From assembly GCA_022385805.1 (NCBI GenBank), contig MU277693.1, forward strand, positions 124,001-188,000: a stretch of DNA of 64,000 bases. The letters run 5' to 3'. Shown here piece by piece: positions 22,756-35,580 of the stretch (the stretch's first letter is position 1; each line of letters begins with the position of its first letter). Position numbers and translations under genes: made by a program. This DNA comes from Pilatotrama ljubarskyi (taxonomy: Eukaryota; Basidiomycota; Agaricomycetes; Polyporales; Polyporaceae). The notes beneath the pieces are model-generated. The model did not search any database and was not told the DNA's origin. It saw only the letters and a program-made list of their open reading frames with translations.

Positions 22756-24680
22756 ATGACAGAGACGACGAACGGCAAGAACGACGGCGGCCAAAAGCTT
22801 CTGCCCGTCACTGTCCTGTCCGGCTTCCTGGTGAGTTCACCACCCGCACGAGGGACCAACTGCGGCTTACCTCGACTCGGGAAAAAGGGGAGCGGAAAAA
22901 CGACGCTGCTGAAGCACATCCTCCAGTCCAACACCCACGGGCTCAAAATCGCCATCATCGTGAACGATATGGCGGAAGTCAACATCGACGGCGCGCACGT
23001 CGCACGGCTGTCCACCAAGGAAGACAAGGCGAACCTGGTGCAGATGCAAAACGGTGAGCCGCCCTCTCACACATGTCGCCACGATCGAACTCGCCTGACA
23101 TACCGTATTCCAGGCTGCATCTGCTGCACGCTGCGCGGAGATTTCCTCGTCGAGCTCGCTCGAATGGCCTGGGGCGGCCAATTCGACTACGTGCTCATCG
23201 AGAGCAGCGGAATCAGCGAGCCGCAGCAGGTAGCGGAGGCTTTCACCCAAGCGTTGAGCGAGGAGATGCTCGACATCCCCGAAGAGATAAAGGGCAACGA
23301 GCGAGAAGTCATCGAGCGGCTGTCAGTGTTACCCCCCGCGCTGCTGAGACTCGTCCCTGACGCACCACCACGCAGCGCAAAAGTCGGCGGCCTCGAGAAG
23401 ATCGCCAAGATCGACACGATGGTCACCGTCGTCGACGCCTTCCGTTTCTTCGCCGAGTTCAACACGGGCGAGTTCCTCACCGACCGCTTCGGGCGCGATG
23501 AGGTGCCCCAAGAGGACGAGCGCACCATCTCCGATCTCATGGCCGACCAAATCGAGTTTGCCAACGTGATCATCATCAACAAAACGGACATGGTCGACAA
23601 GGCCACCAAAGAGCGCGTGAAGGGCTACATCAAGGCGCTCAACCCGAAGGCGAAGGTCATCGAGGCGAAGCATTCGAAAATCGACCCGAAGGAGATCGTG
23701 GGGACGAACATATTCGATATGGACGAGGCGCAGACGATGCCGGGCTGGTTGAAGAGCCTGCACGAGATGTTCATCATGGACGCGGGCGGCCGGAAGAAGA
23801 AGACCCCCAAACCGGAAACCTTGGAGTGAGCATTTGCGACTTCATTGACTTGTTTCGGGAGCAGGGGAGCTGACAGAGTCGTAGGTACGGCATTGGCAGC
23901 TTCGTCTATCGCGCTCGCAAACCGTTCGATCCGATGAAGCTGTACAAGTTGCTCGCCGGCAAGTTCGTCTTGATCCAGACGATCTACGAGGAGGAAGATG
24001 ACGAGGAGGACGGCGAGGGTGGCGAAGCGGGAGAGGGCGACGCGGGCGGGTACGAAGAAGCGGCTGGCCCCGATGGTACCCGCGTAGCGCCTGCAAAACG
24101 CAAGGCCGAGCCAGAAGCCGAAGAAGAGGATTCGGAAGACGAAGACCCCTACTTCAAAAGCCTCCCTAGAGACTCCAAAGAGATCGTCGCCGCCAAGGCT
24201 GCCGACCCGCTCTGGTCCGGAATGCACCGCTCGAAGGGCTGGCTCTGGTTCGCGACGCGGTTCAAGCAGGCAGGGTCGTGGAACACGGCGGGCGCGATGC
24301 TGCGCGTCGAGTACGAGCAGAACTGGTTCTGCGAGGTGCTCGAGGAGGAGTGGGCGTTTGACGAGGACATCAAGCGGGCGGTGCTGAAGGACTTCGAGGG
24401 CGAGTGGGGCGACCGCCGGCAGGAGATTGTGTTCATCGGCGAGCGGCTGAACCAGAAGAAGATCAAGAAGGCGCTCGACGCGTGCCTGCTCACGGACAAG
24501 GAGTTCAAGAAGTGGGAGCGGCTGATGCGGCGAAAGGACATCGACCTGGAGAAGAAGGAGGAGAAGCTGCACGAGTGGTGGGACTATCAGTACTGGGCGG
24601 AGTGGACTGTGCCAGACGACGACGAGGATGACGGACACGACCATGCTGGCCATGACCATAGTGGTCACCGCCATCGGTGA
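22756..24680 (+). CDS. CobW/COG0523-family GTPase, probable metal (zinc) chaperone
   Basis: G3E P-loop GTPase of the CobW/ZNG1 group, which delivers metal ions to client enzymes. Four exons: 22756-22830, 22888-23053, 23114-23825 and 23885-24680, predicting 582 residues. Walker A is VLSGFLGSGKTTLL, split by intron 1. Walker B/switch II contains DYVLIESSGISEPQQVAEAF. The guanine motif is NVIIINKTDMVDK. The CxCC metal-binding motif is GCICCTLRGDF, right after intron 2. The CobW C-terminal domain starts at YGIGSFVYRARKPFDPMKLY and continues after a Glu/Gly-rich acidic insert (about 24000-24150) with HRSKGWLWFATR. The protein ends in a His-rich tail (HDHAGHDHSGHRHR), a likely metal-loading site. 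The long acidic insert is the unusual part compared with bacterial CobW. Confidence 0.93.
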
Positions 24681-25399
24681 GTTCTTGAGACGTTACGGTC
24701 GCCAGCGTCCCTCTCCCGAAAGTACGGAAGACACGTCCGACCTTATGCCTCATCGTCCGATTTATCTTCTTCGCTCCCTGTATCCCTGTCCCTCCCGAGA
24801 AAACTAGCATCAGTGCTGTACTCATTGTATAGAATATGTACACAACGGTGTTCTCTCATGCATCTCGTCGCTCAAACATCGCAGTATATCGCAATCTCGC
24901 AACTGAGCTCGCAGGACGGATATTGAGCACGTCTAAGCGTGAGATGAGAGCTCAGGTAAGGAGTCGGGAAACTGGGCAGGAGTCGGGCAGTTCTGGAGGC
25001 TCCTTCTATGCGACCCTTCGCAAAGGCTGCAATATGACCAATGTCCCACCTGTTATGAATCATTACTTATTTTAATGGGTGCTGGCGCAACCCCCTCGAT
25101 AGACGGCAGAATGGGAGTGAGTGTAGCTGGTAGAAGCGTACGTGAGGGCAGCCACCAGGAACTTTCACGGCCGAGATAAGATAAGATCCAGTATTCGCAG
25201 CGTCGCATCCCGACTCTCACGGAGTCGCGTCTTGGGCGTGTCGCCGCCGGTAGACCGCGGCTGCCACTCCCACACGCCGACCACGTAGCACCCATCATCC
25301 TACCAGAGTCTGTGAGCTTATTGCGCTCGAGGACATCAAGCTAGACCAAGTACCGAAACAAAAACCTGAGCGGGCCAGACACCCTGCGCAGCCCCCAGC
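24681..25399. other. Intergenic stretch between the CobW and DUF7704 genes
   Basis: No gene found. Contains the CobW 3' UTR, copy 2 of the dispersed repeat and the promoter of the DUF7704-type gene. Confidence 0.45.
24984..25298. repeat. Dispersed repeat copy 2, with internal hairpin
   Basis: Direct-repeat partner of 21991-22332. It starts CGGGCAGTTCTG (24984), shares GTGAGTGTAG-like sequence near 25116, and then GATAAGATAAGAT at 25175 and CAGTATTCGC. The hairpin is at 25211-25227 (stem CGACTC/GAGTCG, the same TCACG loop). The stem differs from copy 1 at one base pair, C-G here and T-A there, so pairing is kept. It is shorter than copy 1 by about 40 bases between the GGGAGTGAG block and the GATAAG block. 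Confidence 0.65.
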
Positions 25400-26223
25400 A
25401 TGCCGCTCATCTCAGAGTTCCCCGCCCTCCCGGGCTTGTACCAGCTGCTGTTCTTGCACATTGAACCAGGTATGTCCCGCAGACTCGAACAAAACGTGTA
25501 GAAACTCTCTCCTACAAACTGCTCAGCCTCGACAATGCTGCCCGCATTCATGGCATGGCTCTTCCCCGGAGCCGCCTGGTTCCACCACGAACTCATCCCC
25601 GACGGCACCCCAGTGCCCCCCTCACTCTCCGACGCGCGCACAACCATGGCCATCTGGCAGCTCGGAAACTGTGAGCTCTTCTCGTAGCAGCGTGTGCATA
25701 CTACAGTATGACTGAGCTGAGCCGAGGCGGGTTCGCGACGCACAGGCTACCTGCTGCTCGGCCTCATCTCCACCTTCGTCTTCCGCGCAGTGCGCGACGC
25801 GCTCCCGGACAACCCCGTCGCGCAGGAGCGCATCATGGGTGCCAGCTTCACCGCCCTCGCGCTCGCGGACGTGACCCAGTACGTTTCGACCGTCCGCTTC
25901 TTCGATTGAGACGACATCTCATCCTGTTTCTCGGATGCTGTAGCATCCTGTGGTCCTGGGCGGGCCTCCCCGACGCGCTCAAGTCCGACTTCGCGAGCTG
26001 GAACTCGATGACGCACGGGAACATCACCTTCGTCGTCTTCCTCCTCAGCATGAGGTGAGTGGCCCGTCCGTACCTTCCTCCCACGTCCAACTAACGACTT
26101 TCCCTGCGCAGGCTGGCGTGGTTCATGGGAATCGGCCGGAAGCGGTACTACTTCGGCCAGTCCGCAGCCAGTGGTCCACAGCGGCCGCCCGCGAAACTCG
26201 TCAAGCCCAAGAAGACTTCGTGA
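25400..26223 (+). CDS. DUF7704-type integral membrane protein
   Basis: Fungal four-helix membrane protein of unknown function, 189 residues. ATG at 25400; five exons joined by introns at about 25470-25527, 25671-25745, 25879-25944 and 26055-26111; TGA at 26221-26223. Characteristic features in order are FPALPGLYQLLFLHIEP in helix 1, TMAIWQLGNCYLLLGLISTF in helix 2, FTALALADVTHILWSWAG in helix 3, and the best-conserved segment SWNSMTHGNITFVVFLLSMR leading into LAWFMGIGRKR. The C-terminal tail is short, basic and soluble (KLVKPKKTS). The WNSMTHGNI-type motif and the order of helices point to DUF7704 rather than to a transporter family. Confidence 0.8.
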
Positions 26224-27514
26224 AGTGGCATTCCTTGATACCTGCTGTACTACATACCACGCCTTATCATTCTGTCTCCCTGTCTCTCAAAAGCACGATC
26301 CTCGCCAGAAGCGTCGATATATTGAATCCCGGTAAGCCCAAATCTATCCGCGGATCCCACGCGTCCTACTCCATGCGACCGCGACCCTCGCATACAATGG
26401 AGTGCTCTCGCATGTTGTGCAAGAAACGGTGCATTTGATACCGACCCCGAAAAGCACGCCACGGAAGAAAGAGTTCTGGATTCTTTATCATTGGGACTCA
26501 AGGGCACGGGACATACTACGCTAAGGTACGCTACCATATAATACACAATACAAAACGGAAAGCGAGCCGAGGCGAGAGGAGACAGGCACCGAGACGAACG
26601 GTAGCCGGGACCGGGACCGGAAGCAGGACCGAGGACGTGGTTGGGAGGAGGTGGATCAGGAGGAGGGGGTGTGGAGTGGAGTAGGGCACAACAGGAATAA
26701 GAGGCACGGGGAATTAAGCAAGAACAGAGAACTCTAAGGGGGATCAGCGAGGCACGACCGCGGCGGCCCGCGTATCACCGGGCTGAGGATGTAGGACATA
26801 GCAGAGGATCGAAACAGCGCGTGGGAGGCGAGGAGCAGCGCGGAAGCACCGCTGCACACAAACTCCTTCGGAGCTGGAGTAGAGCGTGAGCGCTGCGGCG
26901 GCCGCTCACGTATCGTCCGAACGTCACCCGGCCTCCCAGCTCCGCCCGCGTCCCAGGATGCGCGCCGTTCGACGCCACGGACGGGGTCCGCTGACCAGCA
27001 CTGCGCTCACGACCCACGCTCCCCAAGGAGGGCGGGAAGTAGCGGGTGAGCACGAGAGAGGTAGCAGCTTTCAGCCCGAAGAATGGTATTTGAATCGGAA
27101 CGGTTCGCTGTCCCTGACCATCGCGGTCCCCGTTTCCGAGCGCATATACCTGACGAGCCGAGCCGCGTGCCGTGGGTTGCCCGGAAATCTGTGTGTCCGA
27201 CACCGCCAGGGGTTGCGAGTTGCGGGAATTGACGTGTGCCTCCAGCAGAAAAGCGGGAGCGATGCGATGAGATGGATGATGGATCAACATGGTACAATGC
27301 GAGAGTGACAGAACGATGCAGAGGCGGCGGAGGAGAGGAGAGGAGAGGAGAGATACCGTGCGTGAGCCCCGGTGTCGCCGTAACGAATGCTTGCAGACCC
27401 CTGGCCAGAGAGTGAGAGGTTGAGGTCGAGCCAGTGCGATTATGAGTGGATCTGCGGGAGGCGAGGAGGGTCGAGGCGGTACGGTAGCGCGACGTGAGGA
27501 GCACGAGCGGAGCC
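26224..27514. other. Convergent 3' region of the DUF7704 and Yap1-type genes
   Basis: About 1.3 kb between two convergent stop codons. A 305-codon minus-strand frame runs through 26775-27692, but it overlaps the Yap1 last exon in another frame and has no family resemblance. Contains a purine microsatellite near 27330. Likely 3' UTRs. Confidence 0.45.
27329..27352. repeat. Purine microsatellite (GGAGA)n
   Basis: Four to five tandem GGAGA units in the 3' flank of the Yap1-type gene. Simple-sequence repeat with no inferred function. Confidence 0.7.
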
Positions 27515-29586
27515 TCACTTGTGCGCCTGTTGGGCCTGCGCCTGCTTCGCCGCAAGCGTCTCGATGATATGGTGCACGCCCTCGGGCTCTAGCACAACCT
27601 TCGTCCCGTCGCAGCGCGCCTTGCTCGTGAACTCCGAACATAGCTCGTTGATGTCCACGTCCTGCGCCCGCACACAAAAGCGTCAGCCACATTGCTCAAA
27701 CACGCCACGAGATACGACGGGTCGGAGAAATCGCATACCTTGAACTGCGGGTTCGACGTGATGCTCCGCCAGGCCGTGAGCACCTCCACGTTCTTGTCGC
27801 TCTTCTCCGTCCGCGGGAAGCTTGAGCCCTTACACATCACGATCGGGCCCGTCCCATTGTCGTCCACCGCCTTCTTCAGCATTGGCGCGATCGACATATC
27901 GCACGCCGGGCCCCCATTCGTGTTCGTGTTCCCGTTCGCACTCGGGCTCCCCTTCTCCGTACCAATGCCTGACGACGGCGAGTTCTTCGCTATCGGCGGG
28001 GGGCTCTGCACGAAGCTCGACTGGCCGGACTCCGAGATGACTTTCGACAGCTCCGCCTTCGTCTTCGGGCACTCGCCCATGTGGTGCAATGACGGGCTGC
28101 CGTTCGCCGTCTGCGGACTCGACGCGCCGGTCGCATGGTCCGGGGACGATGACGACGACGAGAGCGACGGCGTGCGCATCGACGCGTGCGACACGGGCGA
28201 GATCGAGCTCGGCGAGCTAGCGAGGAGGGCCTGGAAGTCCGTTACGCTGTTTGCGTTAGGCGACAGGAAGTTCGCGCCGAAAAGCTGTTCCAGGGCGTCC
28301 TGGCTTTCCGGTGGCGTCCAGTGCTCCGTGAAGGAGTCGAACGACCCGGGCGTGAACTGATGGCCGCCGTTGACGAGCAGTGGTGGGCTGTCGCCTGGGG
28401 TCGGCTCCGCGAACGACGTGAACAACGGATTGCTCGCGATCGTCTTGTAACTGCCATTGTTGTATGGGAACGCCGAGTCGACGTTCATGTCCATGTCTCC
28501 AGGGAAATCCTCGGCCGGGTTCAGCATGTTCGGGTCGAACGGTATGAGCGAATTGAAGTTCAGATCGAACTGCTGCTGGGGCTGTGGGGGCTGCGACTGA
28601 ACGGGCGACTTGCTCGGACCGGCGCCCGGCGAGGAGAAATTGAACTGCATATGGTTGTTGACCGAACTTTGTCCCGCATTCGCAGCGTTGCCGACGTTGC
28701 CGTGCGGAGCGGTGAAGGTGAACGCAGCCTGCTTCAGCATCATGTTCTCATTCTGCAGACGCTGGAGGAGGTCGCGCAGATTCTCGTTCTCCTGCTCTGT
28801 CATCTGATTCTTTGCCTCGAGGGCAGCAACTTTGTCCTCGAGCTGCGCAACGATCGGTTGAGAAGGTGTCGATCATGAACGAAGAGGAAGACGTACGTCT
28901 TTGACATGTCTTTCCTTGCGCTCGCGGAAGGCGCGTTGAGCTGCACGATTCTGCTCTTTGCGCTTGAGAAGGCGGGACTCGTCCTAAAAACCCCGTTGAG
29001 TGCACCGTCCCAAACGCAGACACAACAACCAATGCTCACTTGAGGTGTGCCAGACTTACGACGCGAGCTGGTCGAGCCACCCTTTTTGGTCGTGGTGGCC
29101 GATGATGCTGTGACGGAGTTCAATGGAGATCTCGGATTATCCGGCACAGTACAACGTACATGCCGTGTGCTGAGACTTGTGCTGAGGTTCGTCCTCGCTC
29201 TCGTTAGCAGCCTTCCGCTTCAGGGTCCCGTCTTCCTGTTGCGATTGCTGCTGCCCCTTCTGTTGATCAGCGGAAGTCGAGGACGGGGAATCGTTGAAGG
29301 CCCCTGATTGTCTCCGTGAGAGACTGGACTCATGGTGGGTGCTCGGAGGACTGGGGCTGCTGTCGCTGGACGGCGGGCTGTTGTTGAGCGGGGGGAAGGA
29401 GGAGATGCTCTGGGGGTCGACGCCGTCCGGGTTATCGAACGACAGGGGCGGGTTGTTGCCGACTGCGGAGGGGAATTGCTTCTGGAGGAAGGCGAGGAAG
29501 TCGTCGTCTGGGAGTGCCGAGAAGGAGTCAGGCTGCTGCGCCGAAATGTCCCAGTAAGAGTGCAGATCTGCCGGGGAGAAATTCAT
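27515..29586 (-). CDS. YAP1: Yap1/Pap1-type bZIP transcription factor (oxidative stress regulator)
   Basis: Redox-sensing AP-1-like activator that shuttles between cytoplasm and nucleus. ATG at 29584-29586 (MNFSPADLHSYWDIS). After a Ser/Pro/Gln-rich N-terminus come RRKSGTPQ and the basic region DESRLLKRKEQNRAAQRAFR, with the fungal NxxAQxxFR signature. The leucine zipper (VAALEAKNQ, ENENLRDLLQRLQNENMML) follows. The long middle is low-complexity transactivation sequence. Cysteines expected for the redox switch are in GECPKTKAEL and PACDMSIAP (n-CRD side), and in ELCSEFTSKARCDGTKVVL in the last exon (c-CRD, which overlaps the nuclear export signal in known members). Stop TGA at 27515-27517; the final intron is about 27660-27738. 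Both cysteine clusters are present, so peroxide sensing is likely retained. Confidence 0.93.
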
Positions 29587-32500
29587 GGTGACGAAGAGCG
29601 GTCGGCGAAAGCTGCGAGGCGAGGTTAGAGATCAGCCGGCAGGAGCCAGGAGGCTTGTGCTGAGTAAGCGCTGTGGTGAAATGTCGTCTCGAGACTGCGG
29701 AAACGAGAGACGGGGCCGAGAGACGAGCTGAACTCAGCAGCTGCGACGACGAAGAGGACGAGAAAGACGGCGGAGGGAGGACAGAGAAGATGACGGGAGG
29801 AGATGGGAGAGTGGAATTGAGAGGAGCGATGGCGGCGGGAATGAGACTCGGGGCGGCGCTCGAGGCCGCGGGAAAAACCGAGCGGTCGGAGCGGGTTGCG
29901 CAAGCGTCCAGCCGCGACTGCCGCACTCTCAACCAGCTCTAGCTATCTGCTAACAACGTTCGCAGCTGACAAAGACACAACACAGACGTGTGCTATGACT
30001 CCTCTCTTGCTCTCGCTCCCGACAAAACACACGTTGTGCGGCCAGCAGACAGCGCAGAAGTCTAGCGAAGGTACAGACAGAAACTAGCAGAACTTCACCG
30101 AATATTTCCCACTCGACCTTTATCAAATCCCCCGCAGCCCTGCACGCACAACATTGCTCGTCGTGAATGTCCTTCGCTACCCTCTCGACTGAATCCCCGA
30201 TGCACAGTTCGAACCTCGCGGTGACTCGGTGGCACTATACCCGGCGCGCCTGCAGTCGGACTCGAGATCCCAGCCCTTTGCACCGACGATCCCCGACCGG
30301 AGCCCAACTCTACTGCGCTTCGAGCTTGTTTCCCATTGGCCTTCAATCTCTCCTCGGCGAACTCCATGACCCGGAGCTCCCACTTCCACATCAACTGCGC
30401 CAATCGCCATCTGGACCGTCCTGTGCTCTCCCCGTGTCTACTCGAGCTAACAATCCGACATCCGAGCCATCTGAGCTTCTGATTCGCCTGCGGGATTGGG
30501 GATCTATACTCTAGAGATCTTTGACCTTTTGCACTCATATGCATCACGTTCGTCTCGAAATAATGTGGAAACTAAAGCTTGCTTTGTCGTTTGCACTCGG
30601 CCAACGCAGGCTGTCGTGACTGACTGACAGGACTCAACCTTTTCTCTCCGCCACGGCGGCACGACGCGGCCTCCTGAGCGCCCCTAACCCTCATCGTCGT
30701 CTACGCATCTTCCATCGGGACAGGCGACCGCTGCCTATTGATGCGCTGCCCGGGCATGACCCGGCGAACCTGAGAGCGCGCGTCCCTCGACGCGACTCCG
30801 CGGCGAGGCGCGTCGCGCTACGTCTCAATCTCCCCTTTTCTGAGATTGTTTCTGAAGCGTGGTTGCAGGCCTCGGCGATCGCTTCTCCACACCACTGGCG
30901 ACTGCCCCTGGGCGGCGCCCTTTCTGTCAGAAGACGGTCTTGTGTTAATGGCGGTTCGAACGGATCGACGTTTTTTCTAGGCTCGTTGACCTGTAATAGG
31001 TCCTCCATTTCGGATCGATGTGGGCTACATCTCGGCGAGAGCGTCAGTCCGGTCACATCGGAGTGTGGAGTGCATCCTCGTTTCACTCTCGATGTGTCGT
31101 GTTGCCTCACAACGCATCAGGTGCTCTATCATACGCAGGTGAGTGCCGGCAGTGCAGCAATCCAATAGATCCAATACTACCACCTTGCTCCATAAGGACA
31201 CCGCCGGCCCCAACTGAGCCTTGGTACGCACTTCGAACTCGCACAACGCCCTATCCACCCCGTCTGGGTCACGAATAAGGACAGTCTCGCCGCAACGCCT
31301 GCCATCGCCACCCGAGGATTCCGCGAGTCCTGCCCGGAGCTGCCGCACGTCTAACATCATGTCGCTACGTCTAAGTATTGTGATACGTCCGACACTGACC
31401 CTTCCTCAACCTGCGCTCGCCTCGCTGTCCGCCTCCCATTCGCCAGATGCACCGTGGACCTCGATGGGCGCGTACCCGCCCGGCCCTATCCTGCCTATCC
31501 TCGAACCGGAGCGCCAGTACAGGCAGACTCGCGGTGACGCGTGCCTGCGAGCGTGATTTGCGTGTGGCTGGCTGGATGATGCTGTACGTACGCCAGCTTC
31601 CTCCAGTCCGATGCTGGCTTCCCGAGCGTCTGCGCGCGTCTTCCGTCTTTTCTTGGACATCTTGAATCCAGGGCTGGAGTCGGTTGGGACCGCCGCACGC
31701 TTCTCGCTTTACCGTATCGAATCCGAGCGGGGGTTACGGAACGCTTGTGCGCTCTCGTGCATCATGAACGTTGAACGACTAATTGCACATCTGGTATATA
31801 TGCACTCGTTCTCGAGAACGAGCATATCGCGTCGCACGGGCCCAGAACTAGGCAATACTGTAAGTACAGGACAGACCCTTCTGCCCTCGACTATCAGCAT
31901 CGACCTTAACGCGCCTGATATCCATAAGTAACCTCCTCGGAGTTATCACCGCGAAGCGTCAGGCTCATCCAGGGCTCACCAGCCTTGTCCCCGCCTCGCA
32001 CACGACGTGCGCCCTGTCTGTTTCCGGAGATGTTCGCAGCTGTCTGCCGACGCCGATTTCGAGTTCGAATGGCTGCGCGCCATGCGGTGTCGTACGGTAT
32101 CGCGCAGTGCAATACAGTACCGCACAGCCCTAGGTTCAGTGCAGCCCAATCTCGTAGAGGACCACAGGGATTGGCGGGACCACGCGCGGCCGCCCCTGTG
32201 GTTCGGCGTTCGAGGCTCCCCCCGCGCTCGTCCTGAGGACGTCCCTTATGGGTGCAATCTGCCCCGTGAGGGGCCCACATATAGCTCCGACTTCTTGGCT
32301 CTTGCGGCTCCCGGTGTGGTCAGCGATCTTGCGGCCTCTTGCGGCGCGGTGCGACAGTGCTATGCTACACTGCCAACGTACGATGCAGTAATCGTGATGC
32401 CCGTGAGCGTCTGGATTGACGTGGTGAGACCCGCCTGTTATTCTCTCAATGCTGAGCAGCGTTCATGGCCGCGTAGCTCATGTAGGCGAGCACTCATCGC

Positions 32501-35500
32501 GCTCTGCCAAACGACCTTTCCAGCGACCACCGTATTCTTCGTGACGGTCTTTGACGTACGAGCCGACAGAGGCTGGACACTCACTAGGTCTACCGAAAGG
32601 CCATGCCGTACTGGCAGCCTGGCCTACGGTCGCCGTTCAACATACGTACTTTCCATGCCCGGCGTCGGTGTCGCGCGGTCCGAACGCCTATTAGCGATTC
32701 GCATCCGTCTATGTGCGAAAGGGGTCGTGATAACGAGATAATGAGGTGCGTGTACTTCCACGTCCCCTTCCGCTCTTTCTTCGACCTTCCTGCATCACTG
32801 ATGTACTGTTGGAGCCCAGGGAGCCCGTGTCGTCGCCGTATGCGGATCTTTTGCCTGCCGTACATATCTGCAGCTCAATGTGTTGCGAGACTCGCGAACA
32901 CAGCGGCTTTCTGCTGGGAAGCTTCCTTCTCCTGAGCACATGACAACGTTTACCTCATGTCGCAGAATCTGACCCATGGGTCACTTGGGCGCACCAGGTA
33001 CGTCGAGCTCAGGACGATATCATCGTGATCATCTAGTTCTTTGACAATTCTCAATTGCCCACTAGGTGTCTCTTTTCTCCAGCTCGGTGGCGTTAGAACG
33101 GCGTTCGACTTTGGAACACTAACCTCGCAGGCTGGAAGTTCCGGTAGATTCTGTATGGATGAGACGGGCTGCCAGCACATGAGCTCTGTACACCGCATAG
33201 AGCATGATCCTCGACCATTGATGGGGGCGCCATCCTGACGAAAACTCGCAAGGATCCCGCATTGAATGTTTGAGACGATGCTCCGACTCTTTCGGCCTCA
33301 ATACTGCTCATTGTGTGCACCGGCAATGATATTATTTTCAAACTCTCGTGACACGGACCTCAGCGAAGGCAACCACTCAGTACTGTGGATTTCCGGGAGC
33401 GGCGACTCCTGTCAATTCCATAGCCTGCGTCGTAACTGACCGTGCACCGTTGACGACGCTTACAGTGTCAGGCACGACGCTTCCGTGAATTGCTTTCGAG
33501 CCCTCGAGTCCTTTACTCAGAGTCATTGACGTCGATCGAAGCATATGGGTTCATCCAAAACCCCTCCACAAGGCGGTTACCCCTTTCAATCCCGGTGTCC
33601 CTGACGACGTCAAACGCGGCACCGACTCCCGAGTCCCGAAACATGCTGGACCACCAACGATGTCCCCGCGGCGTTTCCGTTCCACCGACCGGCGGGTGGC
33701 CCCCTGTCATATTCGATTAAATCAGGTGCGCAGAACGCTCAGTGTATTCCATCAGTACGATCACAACATCCGCATACAGTCGTCCGCACTTCCTGGGCTC
33801 GCCGAACAATGTGGAACTGAAACCGGCTAGCGGACGGACGGGCGGACCTCTCAGAGTCATTTTAGACACCCCGCAGTGCCACACCACTCGCAATCGATCG
33901 ACGTTTCCGATCGAGAGTCCCTTGCCCGCAAGAGGCTCTGAGTCGTGCCTCGCGGGCCCGCCGCTTGCGCATCCTTGAAGTGTTTTGCGCCGCCATGTTC
34001 CTCCTGGCACCGTTCGGGACGTCGAGAACGTTCTTGCCGTTGCCATCCATGCGTGATGTGGAGCGCAATCGGGTGCGCCGCAACTCTTCCGGGTTCCTTT
34101 GACAAGACGCGCTGGCTATTCCCCTGATTTCATTGAGTTCAGGCTGTTTCAGGCGGTAGCGTTGCACCATACTTGTACCGCGGTTTGACAACAAAATTGA
34201 CAAACTCTTTAGCGTGCCGGTGCTCGACATACCATGCTGTAAGTATAGGGATGAGTTCGACTAATCGAATTCGTAGTAGAAAAGTGCTACAGCAAGCGGG
34301 GGGCGCTCTTCAGGCGACCGTGCTTAGCTCGATCTGCGAACCACCCTCTTCCAGGCATAAGTAACTCTGTCCATCGGCAGACGTCTTCTCTGCTGTCATG
34401 CATGTCGTCACTATGTGCAACCCCGATTGAGCCCTCTAGAGGCCAGCTAAGTGTCCATCCCTTCAAGCTTCTCTGTCTAATCGGGAGGTCCTAGCTACTT
34501 TTGTGGTCTCGACCACGCATTTTCTCAATATCCCTCCAACGGCGGATGCCCAGTCCTGTGCGGCCACCGGGTATATGAGTTACCGTTCCCGTAGCCCCCT
34601 CCCGCCGCCGGCCAGCCGGCCTCTGTCTCAATTAAGTAATTTGGACCACGGCGCGGTGGGCGTCCCTGATTGACCGATCCCGCCACCCCCGATGAGTCCG
34701 GAACTCTCGGCTTGGAAGCGGGCCATGCGGAGGCTGTGCGCTCCCGAGACTTGAGTGAACTCTATATACGCTCCTCCAGCCCAGCTTGGTAAGCCGACTG
34801 TCAAACGACATACGAGCGCACGTGCACCAGGACGGACCATTCCGGCTGGTACCTTTGCGTTTCTGACGTTCCGTGGAGGCCGAGGAGACGGTCGGAAAAT
34901 CGCATAGCGACATACACTTCCCCTAGGGAAATGTGAGACGGCGCGGCCGACGAGAAGGAGGAGAAGGGCGCCATCCAGGGGTCTCTTATTTCTGAGGAGA
35001 CAGTTGGTCGATCAGATACGCGATACTGTACGAGGTTCAGCCACAACCTCCCGAAACCCCGGCGCCATGGCTCTGTCGGGACACCGGGTGCTTGGTTGAG
35101 GCAAGATTGGAGAGCCGCACGGACCGCGACGTTGGTTGCGTGTGGTCGCGGGACTGCGAGGAGAATTTCTGACCTGCACATCAAGCGGAAAAAATACAGT
35201 TCGAAGCAAATCGTCATTGGTGACCCGTGATTATGCTACGCGCTGCCGGTATCGTAAGGGGGATATGTATGCGAGTGCAAAGTGGTATGCGAGAGCGTCG
35301 AAGCCCGATGTAAATCGTACATGTCGTTGCAGTCAATGCAATTGGAGAGCCAGGACGTGCCGTGAAGATGGTTCTCTGGGTAGCGCAAGAGTGGTGCTGC
35401 GTGATGCAGCGAGTGGAGGAACGACGCAAGAGGAGAGCAACGCATTTACGGCGGATTCCTACAGATTCGGCAATGTTTAGACGAGCCTTCAACTCTGTCG

Positions 35501-35580
35501 AAGCGGAAAACGTACCTGACAAGTGCTGGCGCATGCGAAGGCACGACCGTGCTCAAAACAGTAGCTGCTCACTGTGGGGT
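29587..35580. other. Gene-poor stretch, 6 kb
   Basis: The first several hundred bases hold the Yap1-type promoter and leader. Beyond that I found no frame with homology, no consistent codon bias and no chain of exons. The longest open frames (about 110-150 codons) have shuffled composition and overlap each other on both strands. No long terminal repeat, transposase motif or reverse-transcriptase motif was recognised. It may contain decayed mobile sequence or non-coding transcripts. Confidence 0.4.

Noticed and set aside
26775..27692. 305-codon open frame on the minus strand
   Set aside because: It overlaps the last Yap1 exon in another frame, has Arg/Ser-rich shuffled composition and no family resemblance; GC-rich DNA easily gives such frames.
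27692..28878. Long plus-strand frames (222 and 230 codons) opposite the Yap1-type gene
   Set aside because: Antisense shadows of the low-complexity Yap1 middle region.
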